From contig NCED01000003.1 in assembly GCA_002280485.1 (NCBI GenBank), positions 1 to 48,432 of the forward strand: a DNA stretch of 48,432 nucleotides, in the 5' to 3' direction. The translations under genes and the position numbers were made by a program. Positions 25,827 to 34,367 of the stretch are shown piece after piece. Numbering within the stretch: the stretch's first letter is position 1; each line of letters begins with the position of its first letter. The DNA comes from Caulobacterales bacterium 32-69-10 (GTDB lineage: Bacteria > Pseudomonadota > Alphaproteobacteria > Caulobacterales > Caulobacteraceae). The notes under the pieces are model-generated. The model was not told the origin of the DNA. It did no database searches and saw nothing but the letters and a program-made list of their open reading frames with translations.

Positions 25827-27357
25827 GGGGGGTCTCGGCGTTCGAGGCGGAAGCTGCGGGGCGAACCGGGACCTGGAAGGGGACGCCCTCACGGAGCCAG
25901 TGCAGCCGTTCCTCGCGCAGGGCGGAGCGTCGGACCTTGCCGGCCTCGTCTCGCAGCGGCGTTTCGACGAACTCGTAGCTTTCGGGCCGCTTGTATCCGC
26001 TGAGCCGGACTCGAACGAAAGCGTCGATCACATCCACCGCGAGTGCCTGCGACGGGAAGGTCTCGATCATGGCATGGACGCGCTGGCCAAGATCGTCGGA
26101 CGGGAGGCCGATAACAACGGCAGAGACGATGGCAGGATGCTCAGAAAGTGCCGACTCGACTTCGGCGGCGTAGATATTGGCCCCGCCGCGGATGATCAGG
26201 TCGGTCCGGCGATCGGCGAGGAACAGATATCCGTCGGCGTCGATATAGCCGAGATCCCCCAGCGACATGCGCCCCTCTGCGTCGAGCCGGAGTTCGCCGC
26301 CGACATAGTGGAACCGCTCGGCGGCCGCTGACGGAAGGTAGATCTCTCCAACCTCGCCAGGCGCGCACAATCCGCCCTCCGCATTGCGGACGGTGATGGT
26401 CCCGGGCGGGACCTGGCCGACCGAGCCGGGTTTTAGGAGCCACTCCGCGCCCGTGATCATCGTGCCGGGCCCTTCAGTACCCGCGTAGCCTTCGAGGATG
26501 CGGTCGGGACCCAGCCAGTCGATCCAGGCCTGTTTGAGCCAGGCGGGACAGGCCGCCGCCATGTGCAGGACCAGTTTGAGCGAGCTCAGGTCATAGGCCT
26601 CGCGGGTCTCCTTCGGCAGGGACCAGATGCGATGCATCATGGCCGGCACCATGAAGACCCAGTCGACGCGGTGGCGGTCTATCAGGGCCAGGCATTGCTC
26701 GGCGTCGAACCGTTCCATGCCAATCAGCCGGCAGCCGGCGATCAGGGCGAGGTTGGAGAAGAGGAAGGGGCCGTTATGATAGAGAGGGCCCGGATTGAGA
26801 ACCACGCCGCCCTCGGGAATTCCGACCATTTTGAGCAGACCGTCGATCTTGGCGGTGTAGCGCGGCGGCCCATGGTCGACGATTAGTTTGGGGCGGCCGG
26901 TCGAACCGCCGCTGGCCAGGGCCTTCCAGTGGGTAGCGGCGAGGTCGGCGGGAATCGGACCTTCCGCCCCGATCGCCGGCCCGTCGCCGGGAATCGATCG
27001 GGCGTCGGCGATCGGATCAGCCGCGGGCCGGATCAGGATCCTGGGTTCGGCCAGGCTAACGATGTCCTGCAGTTCGGCGCCCGGAAGGCGGCTCGGCAGG
27101 ATACAGGGCGTCGCTCCCGCCTTCCAAGCGGCCAAGGTCCATTCATGGTGAGCGAGGCCATTGGGAAGGGCGATCGCGACGAGGTCGTCGATCTGAACCC
27201 CCAGATCGAGAAGCTGGACCGCCCGAATGTTGGATCGCCGGTCAAGCTCGCGCCACGACGCCGCATCGTCGCCATACTGGATGGCGATCTCGTCGGCGCT
27301 GGCGCCGGCCGCGCGTAGTTTCAAGACCGCGCCGAACGACGGATCCCTCACGTCCAT
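25816..27357 (-). CDS. AMP-dependent acyl-CoA ligase
   Basis: 513 residues from the ATG at 27357 with a strong AGGAGG site. ANL superfamily: the P-loop-like ALASGGSTGRPKLIVD near residue 150, GYAGTEGPGTMITG (A5), the hinge LGDLGYIDADGYLFLADRRTDLIIRGG near 400, and a C-terminal SGYKRPESYEFVETPLRDEAGKVRRSALRE that keeps the adenylation lysine. It activates a carboxylic acid with ATP and CoA, the committing step of the presumed beta-oxidation route. Chain length or ring structure of the substrate cannot be told. Confidence 0.93.
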   Translation of the reverse strand: MDVRDPSFGAVLKLRAAGASADEIAIQYGDDAASWRELDRRSNIRAVQLLDLGVQIDDLVAIALPNGLAHHEWTLAAWKAGATPCILPSRLPGAELQDIVSLAEPRILIRPAADPIADARSIPGDGPAIGAEGPIPADLAATHWKALASGGSTGRPKLIVDHGPPRYTAKIDGLLKMVGIPEGGVVLNPGPLYHNGPFLFSNLALIAGCRLIGMERFDAEQCLALIDRHRVDWVFMVPAMMHRIWSLPKETREAYDLSSLKLVLHMAAACPAWLKQAWIDWLGPDRILEGYAGTEGPGTMITGAEWLLKPGSVGQVPPGTITVRNAEGGLCAPGEVGEIYLPSAAAERFHYVGGELRLDAEGRMSLGDLGYIDADGYLFLADRRTDLIIRGGANIYAAEVESALSEHPAIVSAVVIGLPSDDLGQRVHAMIETFPSQALAVDVIDAFVRVRLSGYKRPESYEFVETPLRDEAGKVRRSALREERLHWLREGVPFQVPVRPAASASNAETPHVP

Positions 27358-27404
27358 GATCGCCTCCTGGGGTCTCTCATGATCTCGTCTCCCTAGCGGC
27401 GCGA

Positions 27405-28232
27405 TCAGAGGCTGATCCCGCCGCCGACCAGCAGGACCTCGCCGGAGACATAGTCGCTGTCGGGCGAGCACATCATATAGACGCTTCCCGCCGCCTCCTC
27501 GGGCGTTCCGGCCCGGCCGAGAGGCACCATGGTCTTGAGCGCGCCGAGCATGGCGGCGGGCACGCCGGCCTGGATGGTCTTACCCTCGACCTCGATCCGG
27601 GTCTCCGGGTCGTCGTTGGCTTTGGTCAGGCGGGTCTCGATGAAACCAAAGGCCACGCAGTTGACGCAGACCTTGTAGCGCCCCCACTCCTTGGACATCG
27701 TCTTGGTCATGCCGATCAGCGCGGCCTTGGCCGAGGAATAGTTGACCTGGCCGGGATTGCCGTTGGTGCCGGCCATCGAGGAGATGTTGACAACCTTGCG
27801 GATCACTTCCCGGCCCTCGGCGGCTTCCTGCTTGGCCCAGACCCGAATGGGCTCGGCCGCGGCGCGCAGAATGCGGAACGGCGCCACGGTGTGAACGTCA
27901 AGCATGGCCTGAAACTGTTCGTCGGTCTGTTTCTGGATCAGGCCGTCGCGGGTGTAGCCGGCATTGTTGATGATGATGTGCAGCCCGCCGAACGTTTCGA
28001 TGGCCGTCTGGACGAACCGTTCGCCGAAGTCGGGGTCGGTCACGTTGCCGACGCAGGCGATGGCCTTGCCGCCGGCGGCCTCGATGGCTGCGACCACCTC
28101 TGCAGCGGGCGCGTCGTCGAGGTCGTTGACGACGACACTGGCCCCGCGGGACGCCAGTTTAAGCGCCACGGAGCGGCCGATGCCGCGGCCCGAGCCGGAG
28201 ACGATGGCGACCTTGCCTTCTAGGGTTTTCAT
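27405..28232 (-). CDS. SDR-family dehydrogenase, probable 3-hydroxyacyl-CoA dehydrogenase
   Basis: 275 residues. GSGRGIG at 13-19, IINNAG at 87-92, Ser151/152, Tyr165 and Lys169 form a complete SDR active site; the C-terminus is SGEVLLVGGGISL. It resembles FabG-like enzymes that sit beside MaoC hydratases and acyl-CoA dehydrogenases, and would oxidise the 3-hydroxyacyl-CoA made by the hydratase pair next to it. The order in transcription is ACAD, two hydratase subunits, this SDR, ligase. Confidence 0.9.
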   Translation of the reverse strand: MKTLEGKVAIVSGSGRGIGRSVALKLASRGASVVVNDLDDAPAAEVVAAIEAAGGKAIACVGNVTDPDFGERFVQTAIETFGGLHIIINNAGYTRDGLIQKQTDEQFQAMLDVHTVAPFRILRAAAEPIRVWAKQEAAEGREVIRKVVNISSMAGTNGNPGQVNYSSAKAALIGMTKTMSKEWGRYKVCVNCVAFGFIETRLTKANDDPETRIEVEGKTIQAGVPAAMLGALKTMVPLGRAGTPEEAAGSVYMMCSPDSDYVSGEVLLVGGGISL

Positions 28233-28249
28233 GGGGGCGTCCTTACAAA

Positions 28250-28672
28250 TCAGGCGAGGGCGACGATGGCTTCGCCATCGAGCGTCTGCAGGTTGGCGTC
28301 GGTCCAGGTGCCGATCTTCAGGCGGGCGCGGCGTTCGCCGTCCTCCTCGAAGAGTTCGACGACCTCGCCGCGGCAGGTGACCACGGCATGGAGGGGGGTG
28401 ATGGCAGTGAAGCGCACGCTCCAGCGGCGCAGCCTCTCCTGGGACGTCCAGGATTTCACGGCCTGGGCCAGATAGGCCATGGACAGCATGCCGTGGGCGA
28501 AGACATCGTCCATCCCGGCGGCCCTGGCATAGTCGCTGTCGATATGGAGTTTGACGTGGTCGTGCGAGGCCCCCGCATAGAGAGCTAGGTCGGCGCGGGT
28601 GATCGGCCCGCGGGACAGCTCGGGCAAAGCCACGCCGATGGCAAGGGCCGGGGTTGAAGAACCGTCAGCCAT
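28250..28672 (-). CDS. MaoC-type (R)-hydratase subunit
   Basis: 140 residues, one hot-dog domain. It has ADLALYAGASHDHVKLHIDSDYARAAGM and FAHGMLSMAYLAQ, corresponding to the hydratase-2 motif in which Asp and His act as catalytic pair (ASHDHVKLHID). It overlaps the gene at 28665-29126 by 8 bp. Small MaoC proteins paired with an N-terminal-type partner form heteromeric enoyl-CoA hydratases, as in steroid side-chain degradation (ChsH1/ChsH2 type). This is probably the catalytic half. Confidence 0.88.
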   Translation of the reverse strand: MADGSSTPALAIGVALPELSRGPITRADLALYAGASHDHVKLHIDSDYARAAGMDDVFAHGMLSMAYLAQAVKSWTSQERLRRWSVRFTAITPLHAVVTCRGEVVELFEEDGERRARLKIGTWTDANLQTLDGEAIVALA

Positions 28673-29126
28673 GTCGCACCACCGTGGTTGTCGTCATCGT
28701 CACGCAGACCTGACCGGCGGCGTTCACGGCCCGGGTGTCCTGGACGATGAACTCCAGCGCCCCGCCCTTCTTGGCGTAGATGTCGCGCGTCGTGGTCGTC
28801 AGCGTCACCCGGTCGCCCGCGTAGAGGGGACTATGGTATTCGAAGCTCTGCTCGCCGTGCAGGACCTTGAACATATCGACGCCCAGCCCGTTCACGGGGT
28901 CGAAGATGTCGCCGCGTTCTGCTGGCGCGCTATGCGACATGGGAAACAACCAGGTCGGGGGAGCCGGAATGCCGGGAAACCCCGCGGCGCGCGCGGCGTC
29001 CTCGTCGAAATAGACGGGGTCGGTCTCGCCCGTCGCCTTGGCGAAGAATTTCAGAAAGCCCGACTCGATCTCGACGACGCGAGGCTCGGAGACGACGCCG
29101 ATATGGAGGTCTCGATCAAGGGGCAC
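28665..29126 (-). CDS. FAS1-like / MaoC N-terminal hydratase subunit
   Basis: 153 residues from a GTG at 29126. Hot-dog fold with FLKFFAKATGETDPVYFDEDAARAAGFPGIPAPPTWLFPM, the pattern of the MaoC_dehydrat_N (FAS1-like) family, and EYHSPLYAGDRVTLTTTTRDIYAKKGGALEFI. It lacks the catalytic D-x-H pattern of its neighbour and is likely the non-catalytic half that binds the bulky acyl-CoA. The overlap with the MaoC gene supports a stable heteromer. Confidence 0.87.
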   Translation of the reverse strand: MPLDRDLHIGVVSEPRVVEIESGFLKFFAKATGETDPVYFDEDAARAAGFPGIPAPPTWLFPMSHSAPAERGDIFDPVNGLGVDMFKVLHGEQSFEYHSPLYAGDRVTLTTTTRDIYAKKGGALEFIVQDTRAVNAAGQVCVTMTTTTVVRHG

Positions 29127-29153
29127 GACAGCCTCCGATTCTGGACAGGGTCA

Positions 29154-30311
29154 TCACAGTGTCCTCGCGATGATCAGCTTCATGATCTCATTGGCGCCGC
29201 CGTAGATCCGGCCGACCCGGGCGTCCGCGTAGAGACGGGCGATCGGATATTCGGCCATGTAGCCGTAGCCGCCGAACAGCTGCTGGCAGGCGTCGATGAC
29301 CCGGCACTGGGCCTCTGTGGTCCAGAGCTTGGCCATCGCGGCGGTTGCGGCATCGAGATCGCCAGCGATCAGGCGAACCATCAAGCCGTCGACGAAGGCC
29401 CGAGCCACGCTCGCTTCCGTCTTGGCCTCGGCGAGGACGAACTGGGTGTTCTGGAGCGCCATCAGCGGCTTGCCGAAGGCGGAGCGTTCGTTGACGTAGA
29501 CCGTGGTCAGCTGAACGGCGCGTTCCATGTTGACCGTTGCGGCCAGGGCGATGATCAGCCGTTCCCAGGCCAGCTGTTTCATCAACTGGGCGAAGCCCTG
29601 GCCGGGCGCTTCGCCCAATAGATTGTCCTCGGGAATGAATACGTCCTCGAAGAAGAGTTCCGAGGTATCCTGGGCGTGCATGCCCAGTTTTTCGAGATTG
29701 CGGCCACGCCGAAAGCCTGCGGCGGGCGCTTCGACAACCACCAGCGACAGACCTTTGGCCCCCGGCGCGTCGCCGGTGCGGGCCACGACCAGAATGAGGT
29801 CGGCGATCTGACCGTTGCTGATGAAGGTCTTCTGACCCTTCAGCTGGTATCCGCCCTCCACCGGACGAGCCGACGCACGCAAGGCCTGCAGATCAGAGCC
29901 CGCGCCGGGCTCGGTCATCGCGATGGCCCCGATCAGTTCGCCGCGGGCCATGCGAGGCAGCCAGCGCTGCTTTTGCGCCTCGCTGCCGTAGCTGAGGATA
30001 TAGTGGGAGACGATGGCCGAGTTGATGCTGTTGCCGACGCCCAGTCCGCCGCCGAGGCCAGCGCGTGAGAAGGCCTGGTGGATCACGGCCTCGTGCGCAT
30101 ACCCGCCGCCGCCGCCGCCGTAGGATTCCGGCATGCTCGCGCAGAGCAGCCCTGCCTCGCCAAGCGCGCGCCACGTCTCACGATCGACGCGTCCTTCCCG
30201 CTCCCACCGCTCGGCGTGCGGGACGATTTCGGCGGCGAGAAAGCGCGACACGTGCGTCTCGAGGATGGACAGCTCCTCGTCCATCCACGGTGAAGGCAGG
30301 GGCCAGGTCAT
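29154..30311 (-). CDS. acyl-CoA dehydrogenase
   Basis: 385 residues from the ATG at 30311; starts at 30284 or an upstream GTG at 30401 are possible, and all have weak ribosome sites. FAD-dependent ACAD: signature AMTEPGAGSDLQ at 131-142, GQKTFISNG at 159-167, and the C-terminal QLFGGYGYMAEYPIARLYADARVGRIYGG. Where medium-chain ACADs keep the catalytic Glu (IYEG), this protein has IYGG; many bacterial homologues share this and presumably use a Glu on another helix. First gene of the operon, reading away from the TonB receptor. Confidence 0.92.
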   Translation of the reverse strand: MTWPLPSPWMDEELSILETHVSRFLAAEIVPHAERWEREGRVDRETWRALGEAGLLCASMPESYGGGGGGYAHEAVIHQAFSRAGLGGGLGVGNSINSAIVSHYILSYGSEAQKQRWLPRMARGELIGAIAMTEPGAGSDLQALRASARPVEGGYQLKGQKTFISNGQIADLILVVARTGDAPGAKGLSLVVVEAPAAGFRRGRNLEKLGMHAQDTSELFFEDVFIPEDNLLGEAPGQGFAQLMKQLAWERLIIALAATVNMERAVQLTTVYVNERSAFGKPLMALQNTQFVLAEAKTEASVARAFVDGLMVRLIAGDLDAATAAMAKLWTTEAQCRVIDACQQLFGGYGYMAEYPIARLYADARVGRIYGGANEIMKLIIARTL

Positions 30312-30442
30312 CGGGCGGCGCCGTGCAGGCGGCCTTGCCTTGATGGTCGATACACAGAAGCCTCCCTGAGTTTGCGCTCGGAGCGAAACCTCCGATGTCA
30401 CCGTGGCCCTAAAGCGTGGGGCGTTTAGTCCCAGTATTCTGG

Positions 30443-30456
30443 TTACTTCATGGTAT
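30443..30456. promoter_or_regulatory. candidate TetR operator, ACAD operon side
   Basis: TTACTTCATGGTAT fits the 14-bp pattern WTACC-N4-GGTAW with one mismatch in an arm. It lies about 130 bp before the acyl-CoA dehydrogenase start, in the 332-bp divergent promoter. Compare the perfect copy at 30562 and the copies at 34302 and 35022. Probably bound by the TetR protein encoded at 34368. Confidence 0.6.
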
Positions 30457-30518
30457 CAACAACTTTTCGCATTTTGATCTGAATCCAGTGATGAAAGGCC
30501 TACCCGAGCTAAAACCAA

Positions 30519-30531
30519 CCCAGAATCTGGG
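30519..30531. promoter_or_regulatory. extra palindrome in divergent promoter
   Basis: CCCAGA-A-TCTGGG is a 13-bp palindrome with perfect six-base arms, lying between the two candidate TetR operators. It has a different sequence from them, so it may bind a second regulator or be chance. No other copy was noticed. Confidence 0.3.
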
Positions 30532-30561
30532 TCGCGCAGCGGAGCGGGTTTGCAAATGACA

Positions 30562-30575
30562 TTACCTCATGGTAA
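30562..30575. promoter_or_regulatory. candidate TetR operator, TonB receptor side
   Basis: TTACC-TCAT-GGTAA is a perfect palindrome of the type found before the ACAD operon and thiolase. It is 69 bp before the TonB receptor start. This is the best-matching copy of the set and probably controls the receptor gene. Confidence 0.65.
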
Positions 30576-30643
30576 CCCAAAAATTCTGCCATTTGAGCGA
30601 GCCCGTTCGAAGGACCGCGAGTGGCGTTTAGGGAGGAAAACAG

Positions 30644-32785
30644 ATGACGGCCCAGACAAAATTTGCCTTGAATCTCTGCGTCTCGACGCTCGCCTTGACA
30701 GTACTAGGAGGCGGTGCCGCTTCGGCTCAGTCCGCTGCGGTGACGGATCAGGGAGGGCCCGCGACCACTCTCGACGAGGTCGTGGTTACGGCCCGCAAAC
30801 GCTCCGAAACTCTCCAGGATGTTCCTACCTCGATCGTCGCGGTCAGTGCACAACAGATCGAGTCACTGAACGCGACCTCGCTCGCAGACCTCAACCGTAT
30901 TACGCCGAATGCCCGCGTGACCGAGGGCGGCACGCTTGTGATCCGGGGAATCCAGTCCAACGCGCGAAACGCCGGCTTCGAGGCGGGAGCCGCGGTCTAT
31001 ATCGATGGCGTCTATCAGGGCCGGCCCCTGGGCAATAATCAGGATCTTGTCGATGTGCAGCGCGTCGAGGTTCTGCGAGGACCGCAGGGTACGCTTTACG
31101 GCAAGAATACCACGGCTGGTGCCATCAGCGTGATCACAGCCAGCCCGGGCGACGTGGCCAGAGGCGCGTTCCAGGTTCAATACGGCGAGCGCAACGATCT
31201 GAGAGTATCGGGCTATGTCGCCGGGCCGCTGATCGACGGTGTGCTTGGCGGGAAGTTGGCTGCTTATTCGCGCACGGCCGACGGCTATCAGGCGAACGTC
31301 ATCACCGGGGGAGAAGGCGCGAACGCGGACGTGTGGGGGCTCCGCGGCGAACTACGCTGGACCCCAGGCGCCTGGGACATCGCGCTACGTGGGGACTATA
31401 CCCGCGACGACTCCACGCCGGCCTTGGCCAAGGCCGTGTCGGGATTCGCGGCCCCGACTGCTTCCGGCATCGACAATTTCGCCCATGATCGCGACGAGTA
31501 TGTGTTCGTACGGGGTGGCGGCCTTTCGCTCACGGTCGAGCGCGATCTTGGCGAGTTCAGCTTCACCTCGATCACGGGGTGGCGCTCGCAAAGAGACGGA
31601 CAGGATACGGACGACGACTTCAGTCCGCTGAACGGCGTCTATCATATCTGGCGCGACTCCGGACATCAGGTCAGCCAGGAGTTCCGACTCGCGTCTCCGG
31701 ACTCCAACCGCCTGTCCTATGTCCTGGGAGCCTATTATTTCGGGCAGACGCTCAACTCGAACCGTCCCGTCACCCTCAGCGCTGGCTTCCCCGTCCAGGG
31801 TGAACTCCGCGACATCGTGGAGACCCAGACCCGCGCCTATGCGGTGTTCGCCAACGCCGACTACAAATTCACCGAGCGTCTGATCCTGAACGTTGGCCTG
31901 CGCTATACGTCGGAGGAAAAGGACCTCGATTTTGTTCAGTTCCCGCTGCCGGTCCTTGGCTATCCAGCGTTTGATTTTGAAGACAGCTTCTCCGACACTG
32001 ACCTCTCTCCGACGGTTAGCCTCAGTTACAAGTTTAGCCCGGACGTGACGGGCTACGCCAAGGTCAGCACGGGCTACAAGTCGGGCGGTTGGAACCCCGA
32101 CATCACGACGACGCCCGACATCCAGTTCGCGGCTGAAAACATGACGAACTATGAGGCGGGCCTGCGGACCCGACTGCTCGAAGATCGGCTGAGTGTAAAC
32201 CTCACCGCCTTCTACATGGATTACAAAGACCTTCAGGTCAGCCAGTTCAAGGGCACCTTCGCGGGCTATGTCATCACCAATGCTGGCGCGGCAACCATCC
32301 AAGGTCTTGAGCTGGAAGTTCAGGCGCGGCCAACTTCCTGGCTGACTCTAGCCGGCGGGGGAGCCTACAACGACGCCACATACGACGATTTCGACTCGGG
32401 CACGGGTGTGAACTACGCCGGTCAGCAGATCACCTTCTCGCCCAAGGCCACCGCGTTCTTCACCTTTGACGCCCGCTTTCCAGTGTTCGAGACGGCGGAG
32501 CTCGCACTTCAGGGGGATTACAACTATACTTCGGAAATCTTCTTCGACGATGCGCGCGGCGGCGAAGCCGCCACAGGTCCGTTCGCTTCGGACCCGTATG
32601 AGATTATCAATCTGCGCGCCGGCTTCATCCTGCAGAACGGGCTCGAATTGTTTGCCTATGCGAACAATGTCACCGATGAACGGTATCTGCTGATCCGCAA
32701 TCCCGACGCTCTGGGCCTCGGCTTGACGTTGAACCGGTACAGCCCGCCGAGACAGGTCGGTGCCAGGATCACCTACCGTTTCTAG
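30644..32785 (+). CDS. TonB-dependent outer-membrane receptor
   Basis: 713 residues. The signal peptide ends near AASAQS, followed by the TonB box region LDEVVVTARKR. The plug domain has DVPTSIVAVSAQQIE, GTLVIRGIQSNARNAGFEAG, VAVYIDGVYQGR-like AAVYIDGVYQGR, and VEVLRGPQGTLYGKNTTAGAI. A long beta barrel follows, ending in the usual aromatic C-terminus (RQVGARITYRF). The AGG-rich leader GGGAGGAAAACAG gives a strong ribosome site. Receptors of this sphingomonad/caulobacter type import bulky hydrophobic or carbohydrate nutrients. Divergent from the acyl-CoA operon and with a matching operator, it is the probable uptake gate for the pathway substrate. Confidence 0.93.
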   Translation: MTAQTKFALNLCVSTLALTVLGGGAASAQSAAVTDQGGPATTLDEVVVTARKRSETLQDVPTSIVAVSAQQIESLNATSLADLNRITPNARVTEGGTLVIRGIQSNARNAGFEAGAAVYIDGVYQGRPLGNNQDLVDVQRVEVLRGPQGTLYGKNTTAGAISVITASPGDVARGAFQVQYGERNDLRVSGYVAGPLIDGVLGGKLAAYSRTADGYQANVITGGEGANADVWGLRGELRWTPGAWDIALRGDYTRDDSTPALAKAVSGFAAPTASGIDNFAHDRDEYVFVRGGGLSLTVERDLGEFSFTSITGWRSQRDGQDTDDDFSPLNGVYHIWRDSGHQVSQEFRLASPDSNRLSYVLGAYYFGQTLNSNRPVTLSAGFPVQGELRDIVETQTRAYAVFANADYKFTERLILNVGLRYTSEEKDLDFVQFPLPVLGYPAFDFEDSFSDTDLSPTVSLSYKFSPDVTGYAKVSTGYKSGGWNPDITTTPDIQFAAENMTNYEAGLRTRLLEDRLSVNLTAFYMDYKDLQVSQFKGTFAGYVITNAGAATIQGLELEVQARPTSWLTLAGGGAYNDATYDDFDSGTGVNYAGQQITFSPKATAFFTFDARFPVFETAELALQGDYNYTSEIFFDDARGGEAATGPFASDPYEIINLRAGFILQNGLELFAYANNVTDERYLLIRNPDALGLGLTLNRYSPPRQVGARITYRF

Positions 32786-32834
32786 CTCCCCGGGGTAGCG
32801 GTGAGATCGTTCCTGTCTCCGTTGCCATCCTCTC

Positions 32835-32869
32835 GACCGCTGCGGCCTCGGCCGTGGCGGTCTTTTTTT
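32835..32869 (+). terminator. rho-independent terminator after TonB receptor
   Basis: GACCGC and GCGGTC enclose an inner CGGCC-TC-GGCCG stem, about 13 pairs including two wobbles, followed by seven T residues (32863-32869). It lies 50 bp after the receptor stop. A clear intrinsic terminator on the plus strand. Confidence 0.9.
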
Positions 32870-32948
32870 GGCTTGGGCCCGCCCCAGCTCTCCGATGGGC
32901 CACGATCCGGGCGCGTTTGCGATCGACCCAACTCTCTTTGGGCAGTGC

Positions 32949-32979
32949 AAAGCCCGGCGCTCCTTGCGACCGCCGGGCT
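32949..32979 (-). terminator. possible terminator after thiolase
   Basis: AGCCCGGCG (32951-32959) pairs with CGCCGGGCT (32971-32979). Read on the minus strand, the stem is followed by only TTT, so it is weak. It lies 29 bp beyond the thiolase stop and faces the receptor terminator in a convergent gap. Confidence 0.45.
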
Positions 32980-33007
32980 AGCTTATTTGAATCGCTGGCG
33001 GTCGCCC

Positions 33008-34192
33008 TCAGGCGGCCTTGCCGAAAAGCGTGACGACGCAGGCGCCGCCGAGCCCGACGTTGTGCTGGAGCGCGAACTTCACCCCATCGACCTGCCGAGC
33101 ATCGGCGGTGCCGCGCAGTTGGTGGGTCAGTTCGTAGCATTGAGCCAGACCCGTGGCGCCCAGCGGATGGCCCTTTGACAACAGGCCGCCGGACGGGTTG
33201 GTCACATGCTTGCCGCCATAGGTGTTCTGGCCGTCGCGAATATAGGCCTCCGCCGTGCCTTCGGGGGTCAGGCCGAGGGCCTCGTAGGAGATCAACTCAT
33301 TGGGCGTAAAGCAGTCGTGCAGTTCGACAACCTGGACCTCGTCGGGTCCGACGCCGGCCGCCTCATAAACCTGACGGGCGGCGTCTTTTGCCATGTCGTA
33401 GCCGACGATGCTCATCATGGACCGGCCCTCGAAAGTGCCTGCGAAGTCGGTGGTGAGGGCCTGCGCGACGATTTCAACTCCGGCGTTCAAACCGTGCTTG
33501 GCTGCGAAGGCCGGCGACACCAGCACGGCGGCCGCCGCGCCGCAGGTCGGCGGACAGGCCTGGAAACGAGTTACGGGGCCGTAGAGGTGCTTGGAACTCA
33601 TCACCTCCTCGATCGTGAGTGGCGTGCGGAACAGGGCCAGCGGATTGTTGGCGGCGTGGCGGCGCGCCTTGACGCTGATCAGACCAAAGGCCTCATCGCT
33701 GGTTCCGTATTTCTGCTGGTGCTCGACGCCGCCCCCGCCAAACTGCTGTGCAGCCATGGGAGCGGTGTCGTCCCAGCCCTGAATCTCGACCTGGCGCGAC
33801 AGGTGGTAGTCGAGGGTTCGCTTGCGGTCGTTGAAGGCCATGCCGAGCGCGCCTGGGACCATCTGCTCGAAGCCGACGGCCAGCACGCAGTCGACAACGC
33901 CGCTCTCGACCATCTGGCGCGCCAGATACAAGGCCGTCGAACCGGTGGAGCAGTTGTTGTTGACGTTAACGATGGGGATGCCCGTGACGCCGACACGGTA
34001 GAGGGCCGACTGTCCGGCGGTGGAATCAGCATAGACGTATCCGACATAGGCCTGCTGGATCTGGTCATAGGTGACCCCGGCGTCGCTGAGCGCCTGACGG
34101 ATCGCCTTTTCGGCCATCACATCCCAGTCCTCGCTCTGACCCGGTTTGGTGAAAGGGATCATGCCGACCCCTGCAACGCGTGCCTTGCTCAT
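33008..34192 (-). CDS. SCP2/SCP-x-type thiolase
   Basis: 394 residues from the ATG at 34192, with GGAGG five bases upstream; the longer frame to 34249 is unsupported. Thiolase-like fold: nucleophile Cys81 in VNNNCSTGSTALYLARQMVESG, then HDCFTPNELISYEALGL, GGLLSKGHPLGATGLAQ with the active-site His, and LQHNVGLGGACVVTLFG with the second Cys. This lipid-transfer thiolase subfamily cleaves bulky or branched 3-ketoacyl-CoAs such as steroid side chains. It lies separately from the acyl-CoA operon but behind the same type of operator (34302-34315), completing the beta-oxidation set. Confidence 0.92.
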   Translation of the reverse strand: MSKARVAGVGMIPFTKPGQSEDWDVMAEKAIRQALSDAGVTYDQIQQAYVGYVYADSTAGQSALYRVGVTGIPIVNVNNNCSTGSTALYLARQMVESGVVDCVLAVGFEQMVPGALGMAFNDRKRTLDYHLSRQVEIQGWDDTAPMAAQQFGGGGVEHQQKYGTSDEAFGLISVKARRHAANNPLALFRTPLTIEEVMSSKHLYGPVTRFQACPPTCGAAAAVLVSPAFAAKHGLNAGVEIVAQALTTDFAGTFEGRSMMSIVGYDMAKDAARQVYEAAGVGPDEVQVVELHDCFTPNELISYEALGLTPEGTAEAYIRDGQNTYGGKHVTNPSGGLLSKGHPLGATGLAQCYELTHQLRGTADARQVDGVKFALQHNVGLGGACVVTLFGKAA

Positions 34193-34301
34193 GTCGTCCT
34201 CCATGAGACCGCTCTCTAGGTCGCGCGTCTCGGTCATTGATCGATGCACGGTCCCGCCACGTTCCGATGATGGGTACGGGGTGACCGTCGGTCAGCAAGG
34301 A

Positions 34302-34315
34302 TACCAACCGGTAAT
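34302..34315. promoter_or_regulatory. candidate TetR operator before thiolase
   Basis: ATACC-AACC-GGTAA matches WTACC-N4-GGTAW fully. It lies 110 bp before the thiolase start and 53 bp after the TetR stop, so it belongs to the thiolase promoter. Confidence 0.65.
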
Positions 34316-34367
34316 GTCGGTAGCCTTCCAGGCGTGGACCGTCAATGACCGGAGGCGAGCAATGGCC

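Noticed and set aside
31385..32302. 305-codon minus-strand frame inside the TonB receptor
   Set aside because: No ribosome site or domain; the receptor is continuous on the plus strand from signal peptide to terminal Phe.
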